From Brachypodius melanocephalos (lineage: Eukaryota > Chordata > Aves > Passeriformes > Pycnonotidae), in NCBI GenBank assembly GCA_013398615.1, contig VZSR01003371.1:1779305-1843304 (forward strand): a DNA stretch of 64,000 bases, read 5' to 3'. Numbering within the stretch: position 1 is the first letter of the stretch; the number at the start of each line of letters is the position of its first letter. The notes below the pieces were generated by a model. That model did not search any database, was not told where the DNA came from, and worked only from the letters and a program-made list of their open reading frames with translations. Position numbers and translations under genes: made by a program. This document shows, one piece after another, positions 26,623 to 39,990 of this stretch.

Positions 26623-29334
26623 ATCCCTGTTATGCAAAGGGTCCTGCTTTAGGTATTCCTGAGATGCTCCCTACCAAAGCTCTTTTATCTGTAGTGCATC
26701 ATTTCACACCAATATTTTTATCTGCTGTGATTTAAAAATGTTACTGGAAAGATACAATCACATATTTTCTATATGATTTTTTTTTTAAGCGCTCACAGGA
26801 GTCACTGCAATTTGTAGCTAGTTTAATTACTTATTAGGCATATATAACTGCCAATCAATAATTTAGATACTTTTGGCTCACAGGCTTTTGAAAGGAGCTT
26901 GGTTTACGAAGAGTGAACAAATATACCCTTCCATCTGTTAGCCAAACCACCTGGCACAAAATCATTTGAGGCATAATTATGTAGTTGGCAAGAATTTAAA
27001 AAAAAAAAAAAAGTGATTTCTAGAGTTTTCATCTCGATTGATGCTTTACTTCGTAGTGATGGAAACCTGACTAATGCAGCAAGGACCAGTTCTTTTTTTT
27101 TTTTTCACACCTCTGAATAAAATAACTTGTGTTCACCTTGCGAAAAATGCTTAACATGACAAATATAGGAACCAAGAGACAGGCGTGAAATAATCCTGAG
27201 CCTAATCATGGGAAGGGAATAGGAGCAGGCCTGTTCCTGCAAGCAGATAAAAGAGTCACGTAGGAGGTGCATCATTGTCCTTTTAATCTCTGTAGGAGGA
27301 GACTTGGGACAATTTGGGAAATTATTTTTTTTTTCCTTCTTGGTGGCGTTGCAAATGTTTTTCTGAGCTCAGGGTTTTACAAGAGATTGCTACATCTGCA
27401 AATCTATTTTCCTATTCTTTCAGTGACAAAATTCCTTCTTTAATCCTCTGGAGGCACAGAATACACACAGAAGAGACTTAGCAAATAACATTTGCAATGT
27501 ACAGGAAGTTTCTGGTTTTAACTCCTTGGAAGGGGAAAACTCATCCAAGGTTTAGCTATAGGTTAGTTAAAACTCTTGAAGCAGGAGCAAATAGAAACAC
27601 TATTTAAAAAGAAAAATAAATTGCTCCAACCATTTGGTGGTTGCAAACAATCTTGATTTGTCCAGATGAGCATCATTTCTGTTGAAAAGCTGCAGCTGGG
27701 ACAGGGCTGGGTTAGTGCTGTGAGTGGTTTGTCAGGCACACCAGGGGGCTGAAGCAGGTGGGTAGCAGAATATTTACAATTTTGTTTTGGTGGTTTTTTT
27801 TTTCACTAAAAGCAGTGAGAATTTCAAACAGAACCCAGATCTTGCTTGGAGGTTTTACTCTTTGCTGATTTTCAGAGCACATGATCACTTCTGATGCCTT
27901 CTTGTACCTCTGAATACTACAGAAAGGTAAAAAAAAAATTATGGTTGAAAATGCAAATAATTGTTGAAGAGGGGTCTTATTTGAGACAATGAAAAGCCTG
28001 CTCAGAGTAGTTTGCTTTCTTGAGGTTTTCTTCCTTGTGGTAAATTATTGGCATGCCAGGTTTCAGTGTCTAGGGAGAGAGCATCCGTAGCTTTAATTCT
28101 TAGAGTGGTTAAAGTAATTCAGTTATTGTTCAGTTTAATTAAATGGCTTTTAAGATTTCATTTTATAGAAAGGAAAAATCATCCGTCATTGAAATTGATT
28201 AAATGTTTTCTGGGTTTTGGTTTTTTGTTTGGTTTTGTGGTTTTTGCCTTTTTTAAAAAAATCATTTTTAAAGCCTTTGAGATAACTTTAATACTAAAAC
28301 CTGCTTCTGGTACTCCATAAAATTATCTAGAATAATTTGTATTATTGTATTATCTAGAAGGAAAAAATGATATTGTTAATTAATAAGTGACAAATTAATC
28401 TGGAACCTGTCAGTTGATCTACCCCAGTAATGAGTTTCAGGGAAAACCACAGGTTACATCTGGCTGTCATTCTGAAGAAGCCCCTTTTTTTTTTCGATGT
28501 CTAGAAACTCATGGCCCTATAAAAATTTAGGGTTTGCCTTTTGTTAGCTGTGAGAAGGAGTAAAGGAATTTTTTTAAAAAAATTGACAGAGTAAGATGGA
28601 GAAGTTGTGTGGATAAAAATATGAATTTCTTGCATAAAACAGAGTTTATTGTTGCACAACCCAATGGGTAAAAAATCCCCACCCAGTGTGAGGTGCTCAG
28701 CCGAATACTCCAAATCTCTCACTTGTAATCCTTCCTGTAAGTATCAGAAACATGTTCAGGATTTTCTGTAAATATTGATGGAAACACAGATGTCACGGGT
28801 GGATCACCTGGATTTCTTTCCTTATAGAGCAGAAATTCAGCTTTCTTTAGGATTCTCTGGAAACTTTTCCTGATACTTGTGCCCATCCCCACAGTGCTCA
28901 AGAGCCTTTTGTTATTTTTTATAATTGTCTGTGCAATTCCTTAGGTTCTCATTTTTTAATCTCTCTTGACAGAGGGCAAAAAATGAATAAAAGAGTTGTC
29001 TGGAATGGCAGCAGTAAGAAATGGACTGTCAAACTTGCCCTGATTGCAGCCAATAATGAATTAATTTGGTAATGGAAGAGCAAATTGCTTACATCATTAT
29101 ATACAAATCTTTTGAATAATCTGTTGTCTGACTATTTTTAACAGGCTCACATTAGCAAGACACATTGAATATGGGTTTGCTCTTGAAATTTAAGATGTGA
29201 GAAATCAAAAGGTACCTTGTTTGTGATTTTATTCTTCAGTTTCAGTTGAACAAATTAATTATTCAAATGAAATTAAGGGTGCTCTGAACTCCCTCTGAGC
29301 TACAACAAGGCACCATCTTAGATAATCAACAGGT

Positions 29335-29470
29335 AATTTAAGAATAATTTATAGAAGGGCAGCAGCCCTGCTTTAATTATTAAAATGCATACAAGAGTGC
29401 ATAGTGTCTTGCAAGCCTTAATTAAAAATACATTCTTAGATGACTTCTTAGCAAATCACCTGTAGAAAGG
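29335..29470. promoter_or_regulatory. Candidate homeodomain-site cluster
   Basis: TAATTA at 29374-29379 and TTAATTAA at 29418-29425, plus several further ATTA cores and an atgcat motif, lie in about 130 bases of apparently unique sequence. The composition resembles deeply conserved neural enhancers. Confidence 0.25.
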
Positions 29471-32400
29471 GTTAATATTTCTCCCTATCAAATACATAAA
29501 TTTACCTGCTGCATCCTAAAAACCACTGCTAAGGGTGGCGTTTGAAGCAGGGAGACGAAGGGAAAGAAAAGAAAATTGAAGTGATGGAAAGATTTTTACA
29601 AGAGGCAAATTTAACTCCTTGTGACTTCTCATCTGGCATGAATTAGCCTGAGGATGCAATGGATGCAGCTGGAGGATTTTCACTTCTGCTCCAGATTTCT
29701 TCTTCTTTTTTGGGGGGGTAGAAAGCGCAAGTTTAACAAGTTCAGTTCTCAGTTCTGACCAAGTGTTTGATGTTTCCTCAGCCAGAATGGGGACTGAGCT
29801 CCTGCTCAGTGCTCACAGCCCCCCTCAGTGCACCCAGCTCAGCATCTCCTCTCCTCAGTGCACAAAAGTGTTCTGGGGTAGGTTGTTAAAGAATAGCAGC
29901 AGAAAATGGTCTGATAGATTGAATTGTTTGGGAAAAGAGTCACAAAAATGGGGGTTCATCCAGTTTTAGTGCATGTCCTGCAGAAGACAGAGGAAGAAAT
30001 GGTCAAGAATAACCCATGTGTGTTCAGGATGTGGGCACGTGAAGGGTTCACCCAGCCTCAGTTTCCCCAGGTGGGCAGGTTGGTTGGAAACACGGAAATT
30101 CGGTGACGGGTCCATGACTAGGAAATTACAAAAGAAACGTTTCCACTTCAAGACATGCCCTTTCCTAGATGCTGTTCCTAAAAAGGTATCTTTTTTTCAT
30201 CCAAAAAGTTTTAAGGGATGTGTGTACCAAATTAGCTCCATGTTCCCATTTCTGTACAACTGTTCCTTGTTTCTAATGCCTTATTTTTGCATGGGTGATG
30301 TCTTGCACGGTGAGTTCCAAATGTTATTTTTTATTTTGATGACTGTTCCTGATGCCAGGGTGTGTGTGGTGGCCCCTATCACACTCTGTATCCTCTTCTT
30401 GCGGGCAGGTAGGAAAAAAACCCAAAAAAACCCCCAAAAAATCCATCTGCACAACAGCTTGTGCACTGAGTAATGACAAGGAACAACACAGGAGTGCAGC
30501 AGGCGGTTTAATGAGGAATAGCAAATAATAATGTACGGTGAAGCAACATAAAATTGAACGGGGAGGGAAAAACGATGGGTGTTGTGCTTGTTTTAAATTT
30601 GCTGTCCAGTGGTTTGGGTGGTTTCTGCAGCAGCCGGTGGGATCTGGCCACTAGAGGGGGGGTGGATCCACGTTTTCCTCTCGTGTCGCTGTTGTAGGTC
30701 CGCTTTCTGCGCTTCCCTCCTCGCAAACTTCCCCAAATCATTCATCCTTTTACCTGGCAGGAGTTTATCCTTATCTAGCACTTAGATCCTTTCCTAACTT
30801 GGCCTTAACAGAATTTTCTAGCTGAAGCCATAGGAGTGATTTATATCACACTATTTAATTTCTTGAGAGCTGTTCCCTATGAGATGTTATTCCACTTTTC
30901 TTTTTTCCTCTTTTTTTTTCTCCTTTCTGCACTCTGGGCAGAGATTTTAATGCAATACCCTGGAAGACACTTGTCCAATTGTTGTCTATAACTTACATCA
31001 CCGAGGCACGGATGAACAGTTTCCCTTGGATCTTGTCTTTTCCTTTGTATTTGACAATTCAGAATTTCATCCATCAAAGCTTATATAAGCCTCAGCCTGT
31101 GGAAGTCCCTTTGCACATCCACACGATTTTTATTATTTTTCACAATATAAATAATCTGTCATTTGAAAACTGCCTCTAGTTCCTGATCAGAGCTGAGATG
31201 ATTCAGCAGTGCCAGCCTGGGACCACACTGTGCTCCATTTTTTCCCTGTATCAATAAAAGGCCACTGTATTTTTGAGTTCCTACCCAGTTTTCTATGACA
31301 ATGGAGCTTGTCTTATTTATGGCACGCTGAATATCTTGTCAAAAGCTCTTCAAAAGTCCAAACATTTAGACTTCTGTTGCTTTAAATTCCCTAGTGCTTT
31401 ATACAATCCTTCATTTCCCAATTTCTAGTACTTACAAACAATAGATCTGACACAGATTTTAGCTTATTTGTTTCAAGTTTGATTTTCCAGGACTTACTCA
31501 CCAAATCCTCATTAAGGGTTTTCATTAACAGCCATTGCTTGACTCCTGTGCTAATGAAAAATGACAGATTGGGGCTGGAGTATCCTACATGGTGGGAAAA
31601 GAGTACCAGGGGGGAAAAAAGTTTTCAACTCTTCTTATTAGGAAAGACTCTCAGTGTAACTTTCTAAAACTACTCAGGGAACTTTTTGGGAAGTTCTTCA
31701 TTCTGCTAGCTAAAATAACCTAATGTAATTCCCAACAGTTGCTAGAATCAGGGAAATAGATACACAAAGCAGTATGAGAAGGTTTGCTTCAGTCTAGAAA
31801 GTGCCACCCCATTGAGAAAACAACTTTTGGCTTAGCATATTCCCCATGAAGTAAAAGCACCATCTCCATGGGTTCTGTTCTGTGCATGATGGCAATAAAA
31901 AAGTAGAAACTTCTAAAAATCTACCAAAAAGCCAATCATGATAAAGGGTGGACAGGGAGATCAGCTGAGGCTTCAGCTCCCTTGGGACTTGGTGGATTTC
32001 TGTTTCCCACTGCAGAAATAGGTTTAAATAGGCTCATTTTGTCATCCAAAATCACCACAGAGCTTTGTTATCCCCTGGTGAGGATCAGCTGTGTTGGCTA
32101 TCATCTAAATCCCTTTCTGATTAATCTGTTATGGGTGCTGCCCCCTTTACAATTTTCCCCTCTATATTTTAGCAGTGATTTCCTCTATCCCATGTAATCC
32201 CTTTTTGTTTTTTTTCAGCTGGTGCTCTGTTCCCTCCACCTTCCTCAGGCACTGTCCCACGCAGTGGTTTTGTTTGTGGGTTTTCCTCAGGGAGGGAATG
32301 TCAGCTGCATTCCTCCTTCTTGTTTGCTGTCTCCACGATTTCTTCATCTTTCAGGCCACAGGATGCACATCGAATTTATTAGACTACAGCAATTACATAA

Positions 32401-33894
32401 TAAATTCATGGCATCCAGTTGTTTTTTTGGGAATTTGATCTGACAGGAGCAGCGGGTTCTTGGCTGTTTGAGGAGGGAGTTACGGTGTAAGGGAAAGGTT
32501 TGTGAAGGTGGAGGCAGCTGAATTTGCTGGTAAAGAAACACAAAATGTCCAATATGGGGTGACATTTACATGGAATTAAGGTAAACATTTGACACCCAGT
32601 GGCCCCTTTAGCAGGAGGATTGCAAGCCCTTGAGTGGCAGCCACAAATTTCTGTTTGCTGTGCAAAAAAAATGCGTTGGGAAATAATGTGGATCAGAGAA
32701 GTAAATTTTCTGTCAAGATAAGCTTTATTATGGAGCCAAATGAAAAAAAAAAAAAAGGAAAAAAGAAAAGGGTGGTGGAAAAAAAATCCCTAGATGGTTT
32801 ATCTCATTATTATTAACATTCTTTAATATTTGCCAGGCTCTCTAAGCAAGGCAGGCTGTCAGAGAGGCACTGGACCACAGAGACAGATCCAGGTTTACTC
32901 CTGGGTGCTCGCTTTACCTCTCATCCTGCAGAGAGGGTTGATAGCAGACGTGTTTCAAAGGGCTGACAGTTGTGAAAAGACTCAAAACCTCAGGAATTCA
33001 ATAGCTGTGGACTGTTCTTGCAGTTTATTTTGGGATTTTCAGGGCTCTCCTCTTCCTCCTCCCCCTCTTGTTTTTTGATTCACCCTGCCTGTGAGGCTCT
33101 GGGAATGAAAAACGTGAGAATGGGTAAGAAAGGATAAAATTAGAGAGAAAGTATGTATTTTAAAAGGTATGCAGAAATCTGTTTTCAATTTGAGTCCCCC
33201 AGCTCTCAGAGGATGTTTGCTCATACCTGACTGTAACCACTAGGGTACAGAGGTGTGCTACTACAGCAAGATCTGCTGTACATGAGCTGCATTTTTCTCA
33301 TTGGATCAGCCCTTAAATCCATTTGATGTGTCCACGTATATTTTTTTAAAATCTTAGATTTTTTTACCAAAATTACAATTTTCAACCCTCTCTCTGGTGT
33401 CGTGCTCTATTTTGCTCTTAGGAGAAAGGCACATCAGCAAAAAGGGCCAGATTAAAGTTGATAATAAATTAATAAACCGGGCTAAGTGTTTAATCACGTC
33501 AATCAGAGAAATCTGCTGTGCTAAAAGTGATAATTCAGTGATGAAGTAGATTTTTCTACTTACCTATTGCCTTTGAAATCTTGGATTTAGTCTTTGTTAG
33601 CTCAGAAGTTGAAGGGAATTGGTCATGTTCCCATAGCACCCGTGCTGAAAGACATCTTTCTGGCAGTAGTTACTGTGTGTGATGAGGATGTGAAGAACAC
33701 GAGAGCAGGGAAATGATTTAAAATAAAAGTGCCTTTAGCAGAGTAGTAGGTGCTGTTTGCCAAGCACAGATGTGCATAGTATTTATTAATCCTTTAGCCA
33801 CCGCCACCTACCCCTGATTTTTAACAGTGATGTGCGTATTTGGATTTTAAGGAAGAGGAGAGATGGAGGGAAAGGTGAAAGGCTGGTGTTTATT

Positions 33895-34075
33895 TTCAAC
33901 CGAATTTCTTCTCTTGTGATGCAAATCCGGGACTTGGAGCTCAAACTCCTTTCAGCGCAGCCTCTTCCCTTGGACTGTCTCCCCCAGCTATCACCCCAGC
34001 AAAGACGATTAAGAACAGTAATTGCTTTAAAGCCTCAAGAATTGTGCCTGAATGCCAACAAGTGACGTGATCTTT
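33895..34075. promoter_or_regulatory. Candidate regulatory element with octamer and CRE-like sites
   Basis: A perfect POU octamer ATGCAAAT lies at 33919-33926 and a TGACGTGA CRE-like site at 34063-34070. The block between has more GC and CpG than its surroundings. The plus strand also has a short open frame here, which I do not consider coding. Confidence 0.3.
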
Positions 34076-34375
34076 ATAAAAAAAGAAAAAAAAAAACCAA
34101 ACACACACACACAAAAAAATTGCCCTGTTCTCACGGAAATACAGATTTCATTGGAAATATGTTCACTTTAGAGCAGACAGGGTGCAATAAAATTACAGTG
34201 CTCTGTAGCATTCATCTCAGCTCTTCACAGCCACCCACCCAATTACAAGCTGTGTCTTGCCAGCAGAAGACTGTTGCTTGGTTTCTGTATTATTTTTATA
34301 ACTTTGCTTTCCTCCCCATAACTTTAGAGGTAGGCTGTGCTTACTCCTTTCCTTTCACCAGGTTTTTCTTTTGCT

Positions 34376-34379
<4 letters not shown>

Positions 34380-34410
<31 letters not shown>
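34380..34410. repeat. A31 homopolymer
   Basis: Thirty-one consecutive A. There is no retrocopy sequence upstream that would explain it as a poly(A) tail. Further A-runs of about 17-18 lie at 34821-34838 and 34900-34916. Confidence 0.9.
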
Positions 34411-34413
<3 letters not shown>

Positions 34414-34964
34414 GCTGGTATGGAAAGTCTTTCGCATGGCTCGAAATGTGAATTTTTTTTATTTTTTTTAAATGTAGAATATGCTCTGAATAGTTGTTTC
34501 TAATACCTTAATAGCTCTGGTTTATGTCAGTAATTATATGAAAGGTTAATCTTTAAATCACCAGCATTTCCTAAATTCGTAATCAACTCCATGCTTGGAA
34601 AGGAACTCGCATAAATGCTCAATTTGTTAATATTAGACTGGGTTGAGCAGGTCAAGGAAAAGTATAACCTTGCTGCATAATGGTAAATTGAACACAGCAA
34701 AAAATATCTCAGTTCTGTTTGTCATTAGAGCTGTGAGTGTGAAAGCTGAGTGTAGATATAATTAGCAGGAGAATCCGCAGCAGCTCAAGATCACCCATCC
34801 CTCTAGATGAGGGTTTCTAAAAAAAAAAAAAAAAAAAGGTAGAAAAGTCCGATTTTCTAGCAAGTCTATGGTGAACTAGGATAGCTAAGAAATCCAGACG
34901 AAAAAAAAAAAAAAAATAGGTGGCAGAGAGCAGGAGTTGGGCAGGCAGTGATGGATGAGGGGGA

Positions 34965-35195
34965 CATTGTGCTGCTCCCAGGGAACCGGGAGGTGGCGGA
35001 GGAAATGACGGGGCTGCGGGCACGTGTGTTTGGGGAAGCGTGTCCGCCTGTGCCTCCCTCCGTGCACTCGGGAGAGAGAGAGATGCTGGGCATCTTCCTT
35101 AAATCCCGGCTGTTGTCCTTGCCACAGCCCCGACGTGGGAGGGGAAGGCACGGAGAAATCTCATTTCCCACGTGTGCGCAGTGCCCCCCTTGCCT
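34965..35195. promoter_or_regulatory. Small isolated CpG-rich island
   Basis: About fifteen CpG dinucleotides occur in roughly 230 bases, in a region that otherwise has very few. Three ACGTG cores (in gcacgtgtg, gacgtggg and ccacgtgtg) suggest E-box or bHLH sites. It could be a CpG-island promoter for an unannotated transcript on either strand, or an enhancer. It lies about 4.7 kb past the LRRTM1 stop codon, downstream on the LRRTM1 strand, and upstream of the minus-strand candidate exons. Confidence 0.45.
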
Positions 35196-38100
35196 TCTCA
35201 CCAGCTCTCATCTTCCCTTTCATCCCGTCCCTTCACCCCTTCCTTTTCTCCCTCCTGCTGAATGGAGCTATTTAGTGTTGTATCCTCCTTTGCAGAAGCT
35301 GTTTCATCCCTGCTTGCACAGTTTTTAAAACTGCTTTCTCCACCCACCCTCGGTCTTGGTTTTTCATCTGTGCTACTTCTTTGGGTTAACCATCTTTACA
35401 AAAGGAAAAGGCGGAGGAATCCAGTAACACCCTGATTTGGTTGCCATTACTCCAGTCCTTCCTCTTATCTTTTGTCTCCTCTTAATTTCATTATTATCAC
35501 TGCTATTATTATTATAATAGCACTAGAAATGAGCTTCCTCGTTAAACACTCCCTTTTTGCCATTCTGAACACCACTGTAGAAGCTGGAGGGGGGAGGAAG
35601 GGGGGCTCAGAGAGTCCTTCTGCTGTTAATGCAGAATGAGACTCACACAAGGAACAAATGTAGTCCATCTCTAAAGCAAATGAGGATTGTTTGGTTTTTG
35701 TTTTTGTTTTGTTTTGTTTTGTTTTTAAATCAGAACTGAAGAAAATGATCAAATAGACTCGTTTCAACTAACTCTCAATGCCTCAGCCATGAAAACATAC
35801 AGAATATATTAAAGCAGACAAAAATATCCTTAGGGATGGTTGATGGTCTTTCAGTGGCATAGGTATGCAGGGGCTGTGGCAGCCTGGTGCAGAGCATCCT
35901 TGCTGTGACCACAAGGAATGGGGCATCCCTTGGGCTCACCCCCTGCAGCACCCAGACATGGCAAAGGAGGGAATTGGCAGCTTTAACAGGATTACTTTGT
36001 ATTTTATATTTTCAGGCCCGAAACAAAATGTGGTACATTAGCATTGATTCTGTGGTTTCATTTTTTTTTTAAGTAGTACAGAAAGGAAGGGGGAAAAAAG
36101 GCAGAAAGGAAAATAAATCATCCCTTATATACATTCAAAGCATACACAGCAACAGTTCCTTCAGCACTGGGTGCACTGTGAGTGGCTATTGATGTTAGCA
36201 GCAAGAGAATGCATATTAGAGATCTGTAACACTGCCACTGTTAACCAGCTTCAGGAAAGGTAGTGCTTCTGCTTGCCTTTCACCCTGTCTTGTGTGCAAC
36301 AAGACAGTGAAATATATAAAAAAAGATGTTAATTACCTAATTATAAAAGAGAGATTAGTCCCATTAAGTGGAACATCAAAAAGAGAATATTTAAAATATT
36401 TCCCTTCCTTTGATATTCCCCAAGCATTTCATGGACAAAACACTGTTCACAACTCACCCCAAAAGCATCTTTTTTTGCCTTTTTTCTTCTTTTTGATTTT
36501 GGAGCCATTTAATAGGCCAGAATAAAGGCATCAAACGAGAGGGAATAACTTATCTCTGGGCAGTTGTTGAACATGAAATTTAGAAGAAAGAATTAGGGAA
36601 AATTTGTCCCTTCAGTTGCTCTAAATGCAGTACAAATATAATAACTCTCATATACACCAATGCAAGTAGCCTGGAGCAGGATGAATAACTAGATTTGCAA
36701 TAGCTGGATTGAGATGTCATATAGGCTCTTTTATTTCTTTATTACCCACATATATTTCATGTAAACTTTAAGCCTGGATGTAGGCACCCTGTGGACTCCC
36801 TTCATGCCATGTCACAGCAGTGACACCCTCTTTTCTCCAGTAAATATTCAGAGGGTGTCAAGATCTCCAGAAATCCTCTGGGGCTCACCAGGAGGTTGTC
36901 TCTAGAAGGGATTACCCTTAGAAAAGGTTCCTGCAGGAGGATTTTTGAAAAGCATCCTTTAATAAGTGCTGTGCTCTCCATGGAGGGATCCATCCATCAT
37001 CCTGCTCAGGGTGTCAAGTCATTGGTGGGCATCACCTCTCTCCAGGAGAAGTGACAACAGGCAAACCCCAAATCAGCTCTCACTCAAGAAGTCACTGCAC
37101 CTTCAGAGGAAGATGCTCTGTTCATTTTACTGGGGCTGTCAATGCCAGATGCCTGGTGCACAGGGGTGAAGAAATTCCAAAGGCAGAATTGCTCACGTCT
37201 TTGCAAACGTAGCTGCAAGTTGCTAACACCAATAAACAGCAGGGATAACTCCAGAGGAGTGCAGTCACTCGTGTGTTTGAAATACAACCCACAAAAGTGC
37301 TAAAAATACACAGAAATACAACCACAGGATGATTGTTGGTATCAGGTTTGTCTCAGGTTCACAGGGGTAAAACCATGACTGCACCAACAGATTTCCTGAT
37401 AGCAGCAGGGGGTCATTATCAAACTAAAGCCAGTTCATATTTCATTTTACCATATGCAGCCAGGATTTTAAGAACCTTGGTTGATTTTGGAAGCCTCCTG
37501 GCAAGGGGCTGTAACCAAGTGCTGCCTGGGGGCTTGAGGAGCACATATCCCAGTCCAAAGTTAGACAGCCAATTTTTCACAGTTAAATCCCCTATTGATT
37601 TCAGAGAAGGGTTTAATGGGGAAAATAAATATAGCTGGGCCCTCAGTTAGCTTGGCATAAAGTGCTTTTGCTTCAAATATGGTCAGGAACCCAAAGAGAT
37701 TAGGGGCTCTTGACCTTCCCTCTGCCCCTCCTGTTGGGTTTGTCCATGGACACTCAACCCCTCAGGTCACTTGGGAGTTCGAGGAGGGACCAAGCCCTTG
37801 TGGGCTTGAGGCACAGAGAGAGAAATGTGCATTTGTTTAAGGACAGAAAAGCCTTGGTTTAACAGTGCTTGCTTGTTTGAAAGCTGTGGGTGAGTTTGCA
37901 GAGGCTTTAGGAGAAAAAAAAAGCAGTTGATTTTCATTAATTTTTTTGTGAAACTGTCCTCTACCAGTGCACAATCTCATTGCTTTCACAGATGGCATTA
38001 CAGTCTCGCTGAGTAAAAATTTTGATTAAGAGGCTATTTTCATGTTTTACAATACACAGTATGAGATGTACCAAATAGAGGAAAACAAGTACTGACTCCT

Positions 38101-39542
38101 TAAAAATAGCTTCAGTCAGAAAAAAAAATACATAAAATTCATTCTTTACATTTAAAATTAATGGCTAAAACCTTCTATGCAAGAAAACAAATGATTTCTT
38201 CTGTTTATGTTTTCTGCTTTATAAGCCTGCTGTACCCTTGTAAGAGTAGGTAGCACTTTAATGCAATGAAAAAGAAAAAAAAACAAACAACCTGTGTTAC
38301 ATTAAAATACATGTAAGGTTCTGGAACTGCTCCTCTCTTGGTGGTAACCTGAGGATAGAGAAACATGTATAAAGCATAGAAATGTCACCCAGTTCATTAT
38401 CCATAACATTTTATTCGCATGTAATGCTGTAGGAAGAAAATTTCAAGATGCTCTGCCTGATGTTATAAAACTCCCTCATCGTCAATTAGTGTGAGAGGAG
38501 CTGGTGAAAAGATCAATCGGCTGCTTGTTCACATTCTGGAATGAAAAATCCAAAATACAAGGAAAGGAAGCCTTTATTTAAGGGCAGTCAGATCAAACAG
38601 CTGTGGGATTCTACATCATGAAATCACTGCTTATATCCATCAATGCCATTTTTCAGTCCTTAGTGAGGAGGGTTCATCTGCCTCCAGCCTCTGCAGAGGT
38701 TTTGGGGTTGTTTTGTTAGTGAAGGCTGGTGGTGGAAGGGGGGGACACGAGCTGGGCTTTGCCAGCACTTTGCTACAGCACCCAGAAGGGTGCTCTGAAA
38801 ACTCCCTGTCCTACCCTGACAGTAGTTTTGCTTTTGAGTTCCACCAGTGAGACCCAAATAATTGCTTTTGCTCTTCTCCCTCCACCATGGCACCACAGAG
38901 CACAAAACAAGGGGATCTTTGCTCTTGGCATAGCTCAAAACAAGCATAAAAGTGGGAAATGCAAGTAAAAGCCCTTAAATTTAGCACTCTTTTTTAATAT
39001 ATATTAAGGAAAATTCTGATGAGCATATTTTGGCAGTGTTTCACTTATTTGGGTTTTATTTGTTGTTTTTTTTTTTTTTTTAAGGTTTTTTTTAGTTTTT
39101 GCAATCTTACCAGTTTTGATACAAAATACTTTTAGGAGTTATAATGCAGTTTTTATGGACCTTACAGCAACCAACAAGTGAGCTATACTTAAAAATCCTC
39201 AGAAATCCTGTCCTAGGGACACGGGCAAAACTTCAGCCTTTCTGAGGTGCTCTGGCTCCTTGTTGTACTGATGTCCAGTTACAGGTAGCACATTAACAAA
39301 AATAGAATTCCAGTGTCATGCTTCATATCTTCAGCAACATGATATACGTGAATGTGTGCTAATTACAATGGGAAGCCACCTGGGTAATTTTAAGCTTTCT
39401 ATTTTACGTGGCTTCTTTGCTCCTCGACTTTTCATTTCAACACTCAGCATGAAGGGAGAGAGGTTAAACTGTTGCATTCTGTATACAGGGAACCATTCAT
39501 GTAATATACACCAGTCTGTAAAAACTGTAAATGCTATTTGTT
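35196..39542. other. Intronic stretch downstream of LRRTM1, no gene seen
   Basis: AT-rich unique sequence with the (GTTTT)n repeat and T-runs. Nothing resembling an exon of a known gene. Confidence 0.6.
35690..35727. repeat. (GTTTT)n simple repeat
   Basis: Imperfect gtttt/gttttt units in tandem. Confidence 0.85.
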
Positions 39543-39548
39543 TTTATT
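39543..39548 (-). terminator. LRRTM1: Candidate LRRTM1 polyadenylation signal (AATAAA)
   Basis: First canonical AATAAA hexamer found on the minus strand after the stop codon, about 310 bases downstream. It is followed by a T/G-rich stretch at about 39505-39530 that could serve as the downstream element. Another AATAAA at 39055-39060 would give a longer 3'UTR of about 800 bases. Confidence 0.4.
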
Positions 39549-39855
39549 TTAAACAGTTTTCTTAGTTTACAAAAGATCAATAATTGGTACCTTTTTTACA
39601 CTCTCAGATTCCTGAATATTGACAGATCTTCAAAGGGAGTATTAGCATATGAAACCTTAAGATTGGCTGTCCTGAAGGTTTTTAAGACACGATAAAGCTA
39701 AAATATCAAGTCTCTCGGACAGCCCCTCTTAAACAATTTGGGCAGGGGTGCACATCAGAAATCACCAGCAAAGCCCAGCAAGCCCCCCCACCCCGTGCCA
39801 CTGTCTGCCTGCACACTGTTATTTGGTTGCACACTGTTTAAATCCCAAAGGAAAA

Positions 39856-39958
39856 TCACACCTCGCATTCCCTCGCTGGCTGCTGGTGACAGGAACAAGA
39901 TCCATACTCATTAATGATCACCAGGGCTCCCTCAATGTGGTTGGGTTTGTAATCAACG

Positions 39959-39990
<32 letters not shown>

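Larger units (their letters stand above)
26623..34964. other. Intronic stretch with weak exon-like minus-strand segments
   Basis: No recognised gene. Two minus-strand frames end at good donors: 28723 (TACAA|GTGAGA) and 31002 (GGTGAT|GTAAGT). A charged, CpG-containing frame lies near 30593-30760. None has a convincing acceptor, so none is called as an exon. Confidence 0.45.

Noticed and set aside
29973..30473. 166-codon plus-strand frame
   Set aside because: Mixed low-complexity product ending in a Lys/Pro run from an A/C-rich tract. No domain and no exon signals that hold together.
31270..31460. Possible very old LINE fragment
   Set aside because: Faint resemblance only to a reversed CR1 segment around 'aagctcttcaaaagtcc', too weak to call.
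34380..34410. Poly(A) tail of a processed pseudogene
   Set aside because: The bases before the A31 run resemble no mRNA 3' end, and no retrocopy frame is visible.
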